DNA of 64,000 nucleotides, taken from NCBI RefSeq assembly GCF_000739815.1, contig NZ_BBJJ01000005.1, positions 186,001 to 250,000 on the forward strand. Reading direction: 5' to 3'. Source of the stretch: Paraburkholderia mimosarum LMG 23256 = NBRC 106338 (GTDB lineage Bacteria; Pseudomonadota; Gammaproteobacteria; Burkholderiales; Burkholderiaceae). A program made the translations under genes and the position numbers. Shown here piece by piece: positions 47,091 through 55,698 of the stretch (positions are counted from its first letter, which is position 1; each line of letters starts with the position of its first letter). The notes below the pieces were generated by a model, which was not told the DNA's origin, made no database searches, and saw only the letters and a program-made list of their open reading frames with translations.

Positions 47091-48013
47091 TTGCGTGCCC
47101 GAACCTTCGCAGGCGCTTCAGCGTGAGCCTTGGCTGCACGCGCCGGTGGCTTGCGCGTCTTGGGCGCGACGGGCAGCTCGGCAACGGGTTCCTCGCTCTT
47201 GCTGCGCCTCGGCGCCGGAGCCGCTTTCGCCTTTGCGCCTCCTTTCAGACTCGCGCGCAAGGCATCCATCAGGTCGATGACTTGTCCACCGCCAACCTGC
47301 TCTTCCTCGGGCTCGTGAATGACGACCTGCTTGCCTTCGATCTTCTCGTCGATGGCAGCGAGGATGCGCTTTTTTTCCTCGTCTTCGTAGGCATTCGGGT
47401 CGTAATTGTCTTGCGCACCCTGCTCGATGATCTGCAGCGCGAGTTTCATTTCGGTATCGGATACTTGAACACGCTCGATATGCAGCTCGGCCAGCGATCG
47501 AACCTCATCGGCATAGCGCAGTTGCTGAAAGACGAGCCCATCTTCTTCCGGGCGCACCTGCACGATTCGCGTTCGCCCTTTCGACGCCCATTTCGCCAGC
47601 GCGCACCGGCCGCTCTGTGCGAGCGCCTGCTGCAACAAGCTGTACGGCTTCCCGCCGCGCTTGTCGGGCGCGATGAAATACGCCTTGTCGTAGAACACCG
47701 GATTGATCGCCTCTTTCGGGATGAAGGCCATGATCTCCACGACATGGCTGGCGGCGTCTTCCAGCGCCTTGAGTTCGTCGCTCGTGAAGACCACGAAGCG
47801 GTCCTTTTCGAACTCGTAGCCCTTGTTCATGGCCGAGCGGTCGACCACCTCGCCCGTCTTCTCCGAGATGTACTGCTGCTTCACGCGCGAGCCGTCCGGC
47901 GCGAGCATGTGGAACCTGACGTCCGACGAAGTCTCGGTCGCGCTATAGAGCTTCACCGGTATCGAAACGAGCCCGAAAGACAGGGTCAAAGAAGCGATTG
48001 AGCGGGCGGGCAT
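47087..48013 (-). CDS. ku: Non-homologous end-joining protein Ku
   Basis: Bacterial Ku homodimer subunit, 308 residues, which threads onto double-strand DNA ends and recruits LigD. The Ku core starts at ARSIASLTLSFGLVSIPVKL and includes RVKQQYISEKTGEVV, EIMAFIPKEAINPVFYDKAY and SLAELHIERVQVSDTEMKLA. After about residue 245 comes an alanine/lysine/proline-rich tail (PPARAAKAHAEAPAKVRARK), typical of extended bacterial Ku C-termini that bind DNA. ATG 48013 follows GAGGAGGAGTCC. It lies 75 bases downstream of ligD on the same strand. Confidence 0.96.
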   Translation of the reverse strand: MPARSIASLTLSFGLVSIPVKLYSATETSSDVRFHMLAPDGSRVKQQYISEKTGEVVDRSAMNKGYEFEKDRFVVFTSDELKALEDAASHVVEIMAFIPKEAINPVFYDKAYFIAPDKRGGKPYSLLQQALAQSGRCALAKWASKGRTRIVQVRPEEDGLVFQQLRYADEVRSLAELHIERVQVSDTEMKLALQIIEQGAQDNYDPNAYEDEEKKRILAAIDEKIEGKQVVIHEPEEEQVGGGQVIDLMDALRASLKGGAKAKAAPAPRRSKSEEPVAELPVAPKTRKPPARAAKAHAEAPAKVRARK

Positions 48014-48088
48014 GGACTCCTCCTCGCGATTTGCACGGTCAGCATGTCGCTTACGCAAAGCGCATGCCGCCGCCGGCCAGCGATGGTT

Positions 48089-50605
48089 TCATTCTAGGCG
48101 CTTTATCGCCGACGCCAACGACTGCCGCGTCGACCCGTAATCCGCCCACGGGTCCAGCGGCTGGAAGCTCAGGTACTCGCGGGCCGTCTGGACCGTCCAT
48201 TGCGCCCCGCTCTTGAGGGCAGCCAGTTGCTCCCAGGACACGGGCATCGAAACGCCCATCCCCGGCCGCGCGCGGGCCGAAAACGCGGCGGCCGTGGTCT
48301 GCGCCTTGCCGTTGCGCAGATAATCGACGTAGACCTTGCCGACCCGGTTCGAAGCCCCCGACGTCGCCGAAAAGCGCTCCGGAATGGACTTCGCGAGGTG
48401 CCGCACGAAAGCCTGCGAGAACGCCTTCACGGGCTCGTAGCCCAGGCGCGGCGCCAGCGGCACGACGACATGCAAGCCCTTCCCGCCACTCGTTTTCAGC
48501 CACGCTTGCAGACCGAGTTCCGATAGCAGCGTTTGAACGAGCAGCGCGGCCTCTTGAACGTGCCCCCATTTCACGCCTTCTCCCGGGTCCAGATCGAAAA
48601 TGACACGGTCGGGCTTGTCGAGTTGTCGGACCGTCGAATTCCACGTATGGAATTCGATGGTGTTCATTTGCGCGGCCGAAAGCAAAGCGTCGACGGTGTC
48701 GACCGTCAACAAGGGCGGATGGTTCGGCCATAGCGCGCGGTCGTGGGCCGTCAGCCCGGGCATGCTCGTTCTCTCGGCATGCTTCTGGAAGAACAGCTGT
48801 CCCGCGATGCCCTCGGGTGCGCGGACCATGGCGAGCGGGCGAGCCTTCAAGTGAGGCAACATGCGTTCCGCAATACTCGCGTAGTAGCGGACGAGATCTG
48901 CCTTCGTGATGCCAGCCGAAGGATCGACTATGCGCTCCGGATGCGTGATCTTGAGCTTCGGCTGAGAGCTCGGTGCCTGGGTTCTGCCGCCCTCCCGGAC
49001 GACACCGCCGGGCGGCTTGTCGATTCGCAGTCCTCTGAAGGAGGCCTGCCGGATGACGCCATCGGCCGTCCATTCCGCAAACTCGACCTCCGCGACGAGT
49101 TCGGGGCGAACCCAGCGCTCGCTGCCCGCGGAGCGCCGCCCCCAGCGGCGGCGCCTGTCGACAGCCATGTCGAAGGGCGCCGCATCCACTTCAAGGAGCG
49201 AGAGCCGTGCCCACAAGTCGTGCGCGGTCCTGGCGTCCCAGCCGGTACCGACGCTTCCGGCGTCACGAAGCTTGCCGTCCGTGTAGTAGCCGAGCAGCAG
49301 GCTGCCAACCTCGCCGTCCTTGCCGCCCCGGGCCGTGAAGCCGCAGATCACCAACTCCTGCCGCAGCCGCGATTTCGCCTTGAGCCACGTCTGGGTCCTC
49401 CCCGATTCATAGGGCGCATCGCGGCGCTTGAGCATGAGCCCTTCAAGGCCCAGTCCGGAGGCGGCCTCGAACAGCTGGGCGGGAGGTGCTTCGAAGTCCT
49501 GACTGAAACGGATATGCTCGCCGGGCTTTTCAAGCAGCTGCGCTAGCCGCGCGCGTCTCGCCCAAAGCGGCACCTTCCTGAGATCCTTCCCGTCGAGGTA
49601 GATCAGATCGAACAGGAAGTAGACGATGTGCTGGTTGGCGTTGCCGTCTATCGCATCCTGCAAGGCGGCGAAACTGGGAATGCCGTTCTTTATGACAGTG
49701 ATCTCGCCATCGAGCCACGCACTCGTGACGGGAAGCGCTTCGATTTCCGCTGCGAGCGTCGGGAACCTGGCGGTCCAGTCATGGCCGCCTCGCGTAATGA
49801 GCCGCACATGCCCTTTGGCGATGCGCGCCAGCATGCGATAGCCATCGAGCTTCGCCTCCGCTATCCAGTCACCGCTTGTGGGAAGCGAAGCCGCCAGCGT
49901 GGCGAGTTGCGGCTCGAGTCTGGCAGGCAACGGCGCAGACACCGCCGCGGAGAGGTCTATCCCGGACGCCTCATTGTGCGCTGGCCTCGCTTCCTTCGGC
50001 TCGCGTTCTTCGATGAGCCCCAGCGGCTTCGTCGTGACGCTGTCGGGCAACGCCTTGATCACATCGTATTGCGCGAGCGGCTGCGCCCACGCATCGCGCT
50101 TCTTGAACAGCATCCACTGGTCCTGCTTGTCGTCGGGCTTCGATATGCGAACCAGTTCCCAGAGCCCGGCAAGCTTTTCGCCATGCAACCGAAAGACCAG
50201 CTTGCCGGCTGCCATTCCCTCCTGGGGATTGCCGACGGGCTCCCATGTCCCGCGGTCCCACACGATCACCGTGCCGGCGCCGTATTGTTTCGGCGGAATG
50301 GTGCCCTCGAAGCCTCCGTATTCGACAGGATGGTCTTCCACGTGGATAGCCATCCTTTTTTCCTTCGGGTCGTAGCATGGACCCTTCGGTACCGCCCATG
50401 ACAGCAGCACGCCATCGAGCTCGAGCCGAAAGTCATAGTGAAGCCGGCTTGCCCAGTGCTTTTGAACGACAAAACAGGGATGCTCCCGGTCGGCGGTTCC
50501 GCCGGGCGGCGATGGCGCCGGTTCGGGCGTGATGCGGAAATCCCGCTTTTTGCCATAACGGGAAAGCGGCGGAGCCGCCGGGTCGCGGTCGCGGGGTGAG
50601 GCCAT
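48089..50605 (-). CDS. ligD: Multifunctional ATP-dependent DNA ligase LigD
   Basis: End-joining enzyme, 838 residues, domain order phosphoesterase-ligase-polymerase. The phosphoesterase has VQKHWASRLHYDFRLELDG (H50, H56, D58). The ligase has the adenylated lysine in AEAKLDGYRML (K252), the glutamate motif WLDGEI, and the OB-domain region up to about residue 530. The polymerase/primase has FDLDPGEGVKWG (metal aspartates) and KTSGGKGLHVVVPL. Full length for the Pseudomonas/Burkholderia type. ATG 50605 follows TGGAG eight bases upstream. With Ku it makes a complete two-protein NHEJ system. Confidence 0.96.
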   Translation of the reverse strand: MASPRDRDPAAPPLSRYGKKRDFRITPEPAPSPPGGTADREHPCFVVQKHWASRLHYDFRLELDGVLLSWAVPKGPCYDPKEKRMAIHVEDHPVEYGGFEGTIPPKQYGAGTVIVWDRGTWEPVGNPQEGMAAGKLVFRLHGEKLAGLWELVRISKPDDKQDQWMLFKKRDAWAQPLAQYDVIKALPDSVTTKPLGLIEEREPKEARPAHNEASGIDLSAAVSAPLPARLEPQLATLAASLPTSGDWIAEAKLDGYRMLARIAKGHVRLITRGGHDWTARFPTLAAEIEALPVTSAWLDGEITVIKNGIPSFAALQDAIDGNANQHIVYFLFDLIYLDGKDLRKVPLWARRARLAQLLEKPGEHIRFSQDFEAPPAQLFEAASGLGLEGLMLKRRDAPYESGRTQTWLKAKSRLRQELVICGFTARGGKDGEVGSLLLGYYTDGKLRDAGSVGTGWDARTAHDLWARLSLLEVDAAPFDMAVDRRRRWGRRSAGSERWVRPELVAEVEFAEWTADGVIRQASFRGLRIDKPPGGVVREGGRTQAPSSQPKLKITHPERIVDPSAGITKADLVRYYASIAERMLPHLKARPLAMVRAPEGIAGQLFFQKHAERTSMPGLTAHDRALWPNHPPLLTVDTVDALLSAAQMNTIEFHTWNSTVRQLDKPDRVIFDLDPGEGVKWGHVQEAALLVQTLLSELGLQAWLKTSGGKGLHVVVPLAPRLGYEPVKAFSQAFVRHLAKSIPERFSATSGASNRVGKVYVDYLRNGKAQTTAAAFSARARPGMGVSMPVSWEQLAALKSGAQWTVQTAREYLSFQPLDPWADYGSTRQSLASAIKRLE

Positions 50606-50808
50606 GACGATACTCCAGGAAGCGCTCTCGCCTGGTGTGTCGCAAATCGAAAGCCTGAAGACAGCTGCACGCGCTGCAGTTGGCAGACTCAGGTGGGCGC
50701 CAGGCCAGGCCTCAAACCACGGCTGCCTTGGTCACCGCAACGAGTACAAGCGCCGAACCGGGCTCGGGAATGCTTCCGAGGCCCGGTGCGTGGCGCCTGA
50801 GTGGATCT

Positions 50809-51573
50809 TCAGGCCGCGGCGGCCGAACTCGCAACCTCAGTGGCGGCCTGCGGCGCCGCTACTTCGACAGGTTCCGCAGACTTCACCGCGACCTTCGGCG
50901 CCCGTGCCTTTCTGGAGACCGGCGATTTCGCCGCCGCACCGTTCTTCGGAGCGGCCTTGCGCGCCGGCGTTGCCGCCTTTGCAGTGGCCTTCTTGACAGT
51001 GGCTTTCTTACTCGCGGTGCTCTTCTTTGCAGCGGATTTTTTGGCTGCCGGCGCCTTGGACGCCTTCTTTGCAGGTTCTGCGTTTTCAATCAAAAACTTC
51101 GACCGGTCTTTTGCGCCGGCGAGCCACGCGGGTGCCGTGCCACGGCCGGACCAGGTCGCGCCGGTTTTCGGATCACGGTATTTCGGCGGCTGCGGGCCAC
51201 GTACGTAATTCCCCGCCTTCGGCGCTTTCACATCAGCAGCGGTTTTCGGCGTTGCGCCCGTAATCAGAAACTTGCTTCGGTCCTTCGCATTGGCAATCCA
51301 GGCAGGCGCTCGACCGCGGCCCGACCAGGTTGCACCCGTCTTCGGATCGAGATATTTTGCGGCCGACGAGCCCTGCCGGGCCGCAGCGGTAGTTCCCGCT
51401 TTGCGTCCGAGCCGTTTACCGACAAATGCTTCGATATCGGCGAGCGTCACCGCGTGCTTGCTCATGAGACCACGAATCTTTTCGAGCACCGCTGTCGATT
51501 TCGTTGTCGCCAATGCTTCTGCTTGAGCCTGTAACTTTGCGATCCTTGCCTGAATCGATTCGAGCGTAGCCAT
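50809..51573 (-). CDS. H-NS-family nucleoid protein with duplicated DNA-binding module and H1-like tail
   Basis: Nucleoid protein of 254 residues. Residues 1-60 form the oligomerisation helices of Burkholderia-type H-NS (ARIAKLQAQAEALATTKSTA). The DNA-binding module DPKTGATWSGRGRAPAWI (about 76-110) is followed by a second copy, DPKTGATWSGRGTAPAWL (about 132-165). The RGR and RGT motifs act as minor-groove hooks; the second copy has lost the last arginine. The last 85 residues are lysine/alanine/proline-rich (KKSAAKKSTASKKATVKKAT) like histone H1. Normal family members have about 100 residues and one module. It is 203 bases from ligD and on the same strand. It may silence AT-rich DNA or compact chromatin. 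Confidence 0.9.
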   Translation of the reverse strand: MATLESIQARIAKLQAQAEALATTKSTAVLEKIRGLMSKHAVTLADIEAFVGKRLGRKAGTTAAARQGSSAAKYLDPKTGATWSGRGRAPAWIANAKDRSKFLITGATPKTAADVKAPKAGNYVRGPQPPKYRDPKTGATWSGRGTAPAWLAGAKDRSKFLIENAEPAKKASKAPAAKKSAAKKSTASKKATVKKATAKAATPARKAAPKNGAAAKSPVSRKARAPKVAVKSAEPVEVAAPQAATEVASSAAAA

Positions 51574-51706
51574 TCGTGTTTTTTCCCTTGAAAAGATAGT
51601 TTTCCGGCACTATGCCACATCGGACGGCAAATACAATATCTGGTTTTGAATTCCTTTGCGCTCGTCAGCGAGAAACATTACTGTCCATTGCTGACCAACT
51701 CACGTA

Positions 51707-51985
51707 ATGCCGTTTACGGATTGGCTCGGCGAGCAGCTTCGGCAACTCCCGCGTCTGGAAAAATCCATGGTACGAGAAACCTATAAAGGATACGTTTTGT
51801 GGGGCCACGCCATCGCCCAACAGGCGGACATCCTCACGCCCGAGCGCTATGCCGGAGGCGGCACGGTGACCCGGGACCATAAACTCATCAGCGCTTCGGG
51901 CGTTCTGGATTTATTTAATTCGGAGGACGACGCACAGCAAGCGGGGTTAGCCTGGGCACGCGCGTGGGTGGACACCCATGGTTGA
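51707..51985 (+). CDS. Small conserved hypothetical protein
   Basis: 92-residue cytoplasmic protein. The core from YKGYVLWGHAIAQQ through GTVTRDHKLISASGVLD to AQQAGLAWARAWVD has the alternating strands and final helix typical of small stress-related Burkholderia proteins, but I cannot name the family with certainty. ATG 51767 is an alternative start with GGAAA upstream that would leave 72 residues. It is divergent from the H-NS-like gene. Confidence 0.55.
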   Translation: MPFTDWLGEQLRQLPRLEKSMVRETYKGYVLWGHAIAQQADILTPERYAGGGTVTRDHKLISASGVLDLFNSEDDAQQAGLAWARAWVDTHG

Positions 51986-52105
51986 CGCCGCAGATTCCGG
52001 CTCAACCGGATCCGCTTCGAACGATTGCACGCACATGCGGTGCAATGGCGCTTCAATTTGCGGCGCTTTTCGACGGCTCACTCCGGAAAGCGTTCGTGTC
52101 AGTTT

Positions 52106-52312
52106 CTAGTATTCCTCGATCAATCGGGCCAACGACTCGGCCTCCCGTGCGATGGCTTCGTCCGGTGACACGCCGTCGCTGATCCATAGCTGGACGGTAT
52201 CCACGAACGCATTTTTCGCCGCGCCGCACAATTGCGTAATGCGAATTCTGTAGACACCGTCGAAGCTAAAAACCTCGAGACGCCCTTCGTGCTCACGCGC
52301 ATAGAACTTCAT
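52106..52312 (-). CDS. Small hypothetical protein
   Basis: 68-residue cytoplasmic protein starting MKFYAREHEGRLEVFSFDG and ending in an acidic helix (DEAIAREAESLARLIEEY). A ribosome site AAAGGGGC stands six bases before the ATG, and codon use looks genuine. No family recognised. It follows the YbaK-like gene on the same strand after 62 bases, so co-transcription is possible. Confidence 0.6.
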   Translation of the reverse strand: MKFYAREHEGRLEVFSFDGVYRIRITQLCGAAKNAFVDTVQLWISDGVSPDEAIAREAESLARLIEEY

Positions 52313-52374
52313 TGTTTGCCCCTTTGAGTGATCGCTGCGCGTCCTTTCGCGGCCGTTGGCCCCGCTCCGCTCAC

Positions 52375-52866
52375 TTACGCGCGGCCACTCATGCCGCGCA
52401 TGCGCCTTGCGAAACGGGCACGCTCCGCGTCGTCCATCAGAGCCAGAAACTGGTCCGCTTCCATATGAACCAGTTCTTCGTGATCGCCCGCCTCGAAGTA
52501 GATGTCCGGTTGATCGGCAAGGTTCGTATCGAGGTAGGTTTTCATGCCATACGCCCCGCAGATCGGCGGCAACGCCCCTGCATCGCAGTCCTTGAAGAGC
52601 TCGCGCAGTTCGACCTCCGTAGCAAGGGCGAGCCTGCGTCCTGTCTTGTTCCAAAGCTCGGACAATTGCACGGCATAAGTCGAGGGCAGCACGACGGCTA
52701 CATAGCCGTGCTCGTCTTCCAGCAGCACGGTTTTGGCAAGACGGTCGCCGGGAATGTGAGCCGCGGCAGCGCTTTCCATGCTCGAATGACTGTATGGGTG
52801 GCGCACGATTTCGTAGCGTGAGCCCTTGCTGCGCAGGCGCTCCTGCAAAGTGGTCGACATCGACAT
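52375..52866 (-). CDS. YbaK/aminoacyl-tRNA deacylase-domain protein
   Basis: Single-domain trans-editing-type protein, 163 residues, of the YbaK/ProX superfamily, which hydrolyses wrongly charged aminoacyl-tRNAs. HPYSHSSMESAAAAHIPGDR leads to LAKTVLLEDEHGYVAVVLPS, where the lysine of AKTV matches the catalytic lysine position, and GALPPICGAYGMKTYLD matches the GxxxP loop. A perfect AGGAGGT ribosome site sets the ATG at 52866. The C-terminal helix is longer than in YbaK. Specificity cannot be predicted. Confidence 0.85.
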   Translation of the reverse strand: MSMSTTLQERLRSKGSRYEIVRHPYSHSSMESAAAAHIPGDRLAKTVLLEDEHGYVAVVLPSTYAVQLSELWNKTGRRLALATEVELRELFKDCDAGALPPICGAYGMKTYLDTNLADQPDIYFEAGDHEELVHMEADQFLALMDDAERARFARRMRGMSGRA

Positions 52867-53034
52867 GGCACACCTCCTGTCGAATGCGTAGAAGAAAACC
52901 AACCGCGAGTCGTCCCTTCAGAATAGTTCACGCGCGTGCAAATAGCACGCCGCCACCGGCTCCATCAAACCTCGGCACGAGACCCGGTAACGGACTTCAA
53001 GTTGTCACCGATGAGTCCAGAGAAGCCGCCTTTC

Positions 53035-53346
53035 TCACCCGGGTTGATACTGCGGGCACTCGGTTTGGAACCAATGGTCGACGAGTTGCTGCGCCGCATG
53101 CAGATCGTCCGGGTAGTTCGGATCGTCGTTCCATGGTGACGGGTCATAGCCCGCTTTGCGCAGGGCCGAAAGCTCGCTTTGGCGTTGCGCCTTGGTCGGA
53201 GGTGCATTGGTTTTGAGCGCGGCCAGGTCGCGGCACTCCGTCGGGCTCAGATGTGGCCCGCTTTGCGGCACGCCGCCGACGACACATGCCGTCAGCAGGA
53301 GCGTCAACGCAGCAAGCGCCGAGCGGTTTCTCGCAAGGGTTTCCAT
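53035..53346 (-). CDS. DUF4148-like putative lipoprotein
   Basis: 103-residue exported protein. The N-terminus (METLARNRSALAALTLLLTA followed by C21) is a signal with a lipobox LTAC, so lipid attachment is predicted. The mature part ends in the pattern LSALRKAGYDPSPWNDD then YPDDLHAAQQLVDHW, which resembles the DUF4148 proteins abundant in Burkholderia. Start at ATG 53346 after GGAG. Function unknown. Confidence 0.7.
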   Translation of the reverse strand: METLARNRSALAALTLLLTACVVGGVPQSGPHLSPTECRDLAALKTNAPPTKAQRQSELSALRKAGYDPSPWNDDPNYPDDLHAAQQLVDHWFQTECPQYQPG

Positions 53347-53578
53347 AGCGCATCTCCACAGGTCTGATTGGCGCGGCGCAACCAGTGCGACGCCAACGGT
53401 CGCGCGTGACTTCCAGTGTTTATTCTGCCTTAGACCTGTCACCGGGGGAGGCGCTCAGTGCATGATGAGCAAATACTCGAGGCTAACCGGGCGTGCAAAG
53501 CGGTACCATGCGAAAGCCACCGGACGCCGGGTTTATCGGTGCGTCAGCCTCTAACGTCTCACTGGCTCGGGTTCCGTC

Positions 53579-53935
53579 ATGATTCTCTATCACACCACTC
53601 ACGGTTCATCGGTCATCGAAATATCCGTCGAAGGCAAAATCACAGACGGCGAACTGCGCGAAGCCATCGAGCGAATGCGTGACGACCTTGAACTGAACGG
53701 AAAGACCCGTGTACTCGAACGCATCGAGCATTTCACCGGTATGGAGCCTAAAGCGCTGTGGACTGACCTGACGCTCGGCGTTTCAGTGGCGCGCAAGGTC
53801 AAGCGCGCGGCGGTGGTCGCCGACGCGGGCTGGATTCGCGCCTCGATGCATTTGGCGCGATTCTTTACAAAGGCTGAAATCAAGGCGTTCCGTATCGACG
53901 AGCTGGAACAGGCGCGAGCCTGGATCAACGAATGA
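53579..53935 (+). CDS. SpoIIAA-like STAS-domain protein
   Basis: 118-residue cytoplasmic protein of the SpoIIAA-like group (PF11964): EISVEGKITDGELREAIERM, TRVLERIEHFTGMEPKALW, RKVKRAAVVADAGWIRAS and FRIDELEQARAWINE. Members have a STAS-like fold, with a role in membrane or stress physiology suggested for some. The serine phosphorylated in true anti-sigma antagonists is not evident. Isolated gene with a weak ribosome site. Confidence 0.8.
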   Translation: MILYHTTHGSSVIEISVEGKITDGELREAIERMRDDLELNGKTRVLERIEHFTGMEPKALWTDLTLGVSVARKVKRAAVVADAGWIRASMHLARFFTKAEIKAFRIDELEQARAWINE

Positions 53936-54086
53936 ACCTCGCTTCCAGGGCGAGCGCTTGCGAACGGAACCTCAACATCGCCAGAAACGGTTGGCGAGGG
54001 GACGCGCACATCGACCAGGCCGCAACCTGAACCGACGCTTCGATGCCGCGCGAACCCGTTCGCGAAACGTAGCCGCTCCTGCTAAG

Positions 54087-54791
54087 TCAGTGAGTAGCCG
54101 GCTCGTTCAGATAGACACCTGCCGACAGCCCGGCTTTCACCTCCCGCGTGAACGCGTCGGTGGACACTTCCTCCGCTCCGGCCTCGATCGCGTCGTACGC
54201 CTGACGCACGACGTCGTCCGGCGTCGCCTTCGGCACTTCCAGCCCGCGCGTCAGGTCCGTATCGATAAAGCCGGCATGCAGCCCGACGACCTGCGTGCGC
54301 TGCTCGCGCAGCGAATGACGAAGCCCGTTGGTCACCGCCCACGCGGCCGACTTCGATACGCCATAACCGGAGAGGATCGGCCGGTTCACCCAGCTCGCAA
54401 CCGACAGCACGTTCAGGATCGCGCCACCGCCGTTGCCGGCGAGGTTGCCCGCGAACGCCCGCGCCATCGCCAGCACGCCGAACACGTTCGTCTCGAAGTG
54501 ATCGCGCAACGCATCGAGCGCGCCGTCGTCCGTCAGGCTGCCGAGCCGCGCGATGCCCGCATTGTTGATGAGCAGCGTGACGTCGCGCGCCGCGTCGGCG
54601 GCAGCGGCCACGGCCGCCGGATCGGTGACGTCGAGCTTCACGGGGACGACGCCCGGCAGCGTCACGCTAGCCGGATCGCGCGCGCCGGCGTAGACCTTGC
54701 GCGCCCCTCTTTCGAGCGCCTGTTTTGCGAACTCGCGGCCAAGCCCGCGGTTCGCGCCCGTGACGAAAACAACCGCACCTTCGATCTTCAT
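54087..54791 (-). CDS. Short-chain dehydrogenase/reductase
   Basis: Classical SDR, 234 residues. Cofactor motif VTGANRGLGREF, NNAG near residue 76, catalytic serine in NVLSVASWV and the active site YGVSKSAAW. Arginine in the glycine loop (NRG) suggests NADP(H). Divergent from a TetR gene with palindromic sites in the gap, so probably induced by a small lipophilic compound that it may reduce or oxidise. Substrate unknown. Confidence 0.93.
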   Translation of the reverse strand: MKIEGAVVFVTGANRGLGREFAKQALERGARKVYAGARDPASVTLPGVVPVKLDVTDPAAVAAAADAARDVTLLINNAGIARLGSLTDDGALDALRDHFETNVFGVLAMARAFAGNLAGNGGGAILNVLSVASWVNRPILSGYGVSKSAAWAVTNGLRHSLREQRTQVVGLHAGFIDTDLTRGLEVPKATPDDVVRQAYDAIEAGAEEVSTDAFTREVKAGLSAGVYLNEPATH

Positions 54792-54813
54792 ATCCCATCC
54801 TTTCGTCTGATGG

Positions 54814-54879
54814 ATCGCATGCGCGCCCGGCTTCGCGCGCGCTTGAATCGCATGCGCGCCCGGCTTCGCGCGCGCTTGA
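54814..54879. repeat. Perfect 33-bp direct repeat, two tandem copies
   Basis: The unit starts ATCGCATGCGCGCCCGG and ends GCGCGCTTGA. Copy one is 54814-54846 and copy two 54847-54879, identical at every base. Each copy also contains short GCGCGC self-complementary arms around CCCGGCTT. It sits just upstream of the SDR start at 54791, in its probable promoter or leader. Confidence 0.9.
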
Positions 54880-55000
54880 AATCCGGTGAAAGTTCATCTG
54901 GCCAGCCAGTGCATTGAAGCGCGATGAATCTGGACCGGCCGCAGCACCGCGCCGGCGTGGCGTCGCGTTGCACGCGGAAGTCGACTACACTCAGTCAATG

Positions 55001-55056
55001 TCGATCACCATCGTGGCATTGTGTCGATGCCATTGACGCATGTCAATGGTGATCGA
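55001..55056. promoter_or_regulatory. Nested inverted repeats, probable TetR operator
   Basis: The core is CCATTGAC-GCAT-GTCAATGG at 55030-55049, a perfect 8-bp-arm dyad. A further GTCAATG half-site lies at 54994-55000, TGGCAT/ATGCCA pairs at 55014-55019 and 55027-55032, and TCGATCACCAT (55001-55011) is exactly complementary to ATGGTGATCGA (55046-55056). The whole array is 55-110 bases before the TetR gene, in the divergent gap with the SDR gene. Autoregulation and SDR control are inferred. Confidence 0.75.
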
Positions 55057-55110
55057 AATTGTGTTTATCAATCGACGTGATCGCCTGGATCAGGGAGAAG
55101 GGAGGGACCG

Positions 55111-55698
55111 ATGGGAGTATCACGACAGCAGGCCGCCGAGAACCGCAACGCGATCGTCGCGGCCGCCGAGCGGCTGTTCAGGGCGCGCGGCGTCGACGCC
55201 GTGGGGCTCACGGAGTTGATGAAGGAAGCCGGTTTCACGCAGGGCGGCTTCTATAACCACTTCAAGTCAAAGGACGCGCTGGTTGCCGCGGTGATGGAAA
55301 AGGCGATGCAGGACTATGCGGATTCGCCGAACAGCGGGAGCCTCGCGCAGCAGACGGCGCGCTACCTGTCGAGCGCGCACCGCGACAACATTGAAGCGGG
55401 GTGCCCGCTCTCGGGCTTCGCGGGCGATGCTCCCCGAATGACCGACGCGGCGCGTGCGTGCTACGCGCGCGGGCTCGCCGCTTATCTCGACCGCCTGGCA
55501 GACATGATGGCGACGGACGGCACGCCGCCGGAGCAAACCCGTCGCGACGCGATCGCAGCGTTCAGTGAAATGGTGGGGGCAATCGTGCTCTCGCGTGCGA
55601 TCGCCGGCGCAGACCCGGCCCTCGCCGACGAAATCCTCGACGCGGGGCGGCGCACGCTCGTCGACGCGCCCGACGAGCCCCGAGCCTCGCGTCAGTAG
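55111..55698 (+). CDS. TetR-family transcriptional regulator
   Basis: Repressor of 195 residues. The helix-turn-helix is AAERLFRARGVDAVGLTELM then KEAGFTQGGFYNHFKSKDAL. The remaining helices form the ligand/dimer domain. The sequence AGCPLSGFAGDAPR in helix 5-6 with a cysteine is typical of the TetR_C_16-like group paired with SDR genes. The ATG is preceded by GGAGGGACCG. It likely represses itself and the divergent SDR gene through the dyads at 55001-55056. Confidence 0.93.
   Translation: MGVSRQQAAENRNAIVAAAERLFRARGVDAVGLTELMKEAGFTQGGFYNHFKSKDALVAAVMEKAMQDYADSPNSGSLAQQTARYLSSAHRDNIEAGCPLSGFAGDAPRMTDAARACYARGLAAYLDRLADMMATDGTPPEQTRRDAIAAFSEMVGAIVLSRAIAGADPALADEILDAGRRTLVDAPDEPRASRQ

Noticed and set aside
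54814..54879. Insertion-sequence end or attachment site
   Set aside because: Direct head-to-tail copies with no transposase, integrase or tRNA gene nearby.
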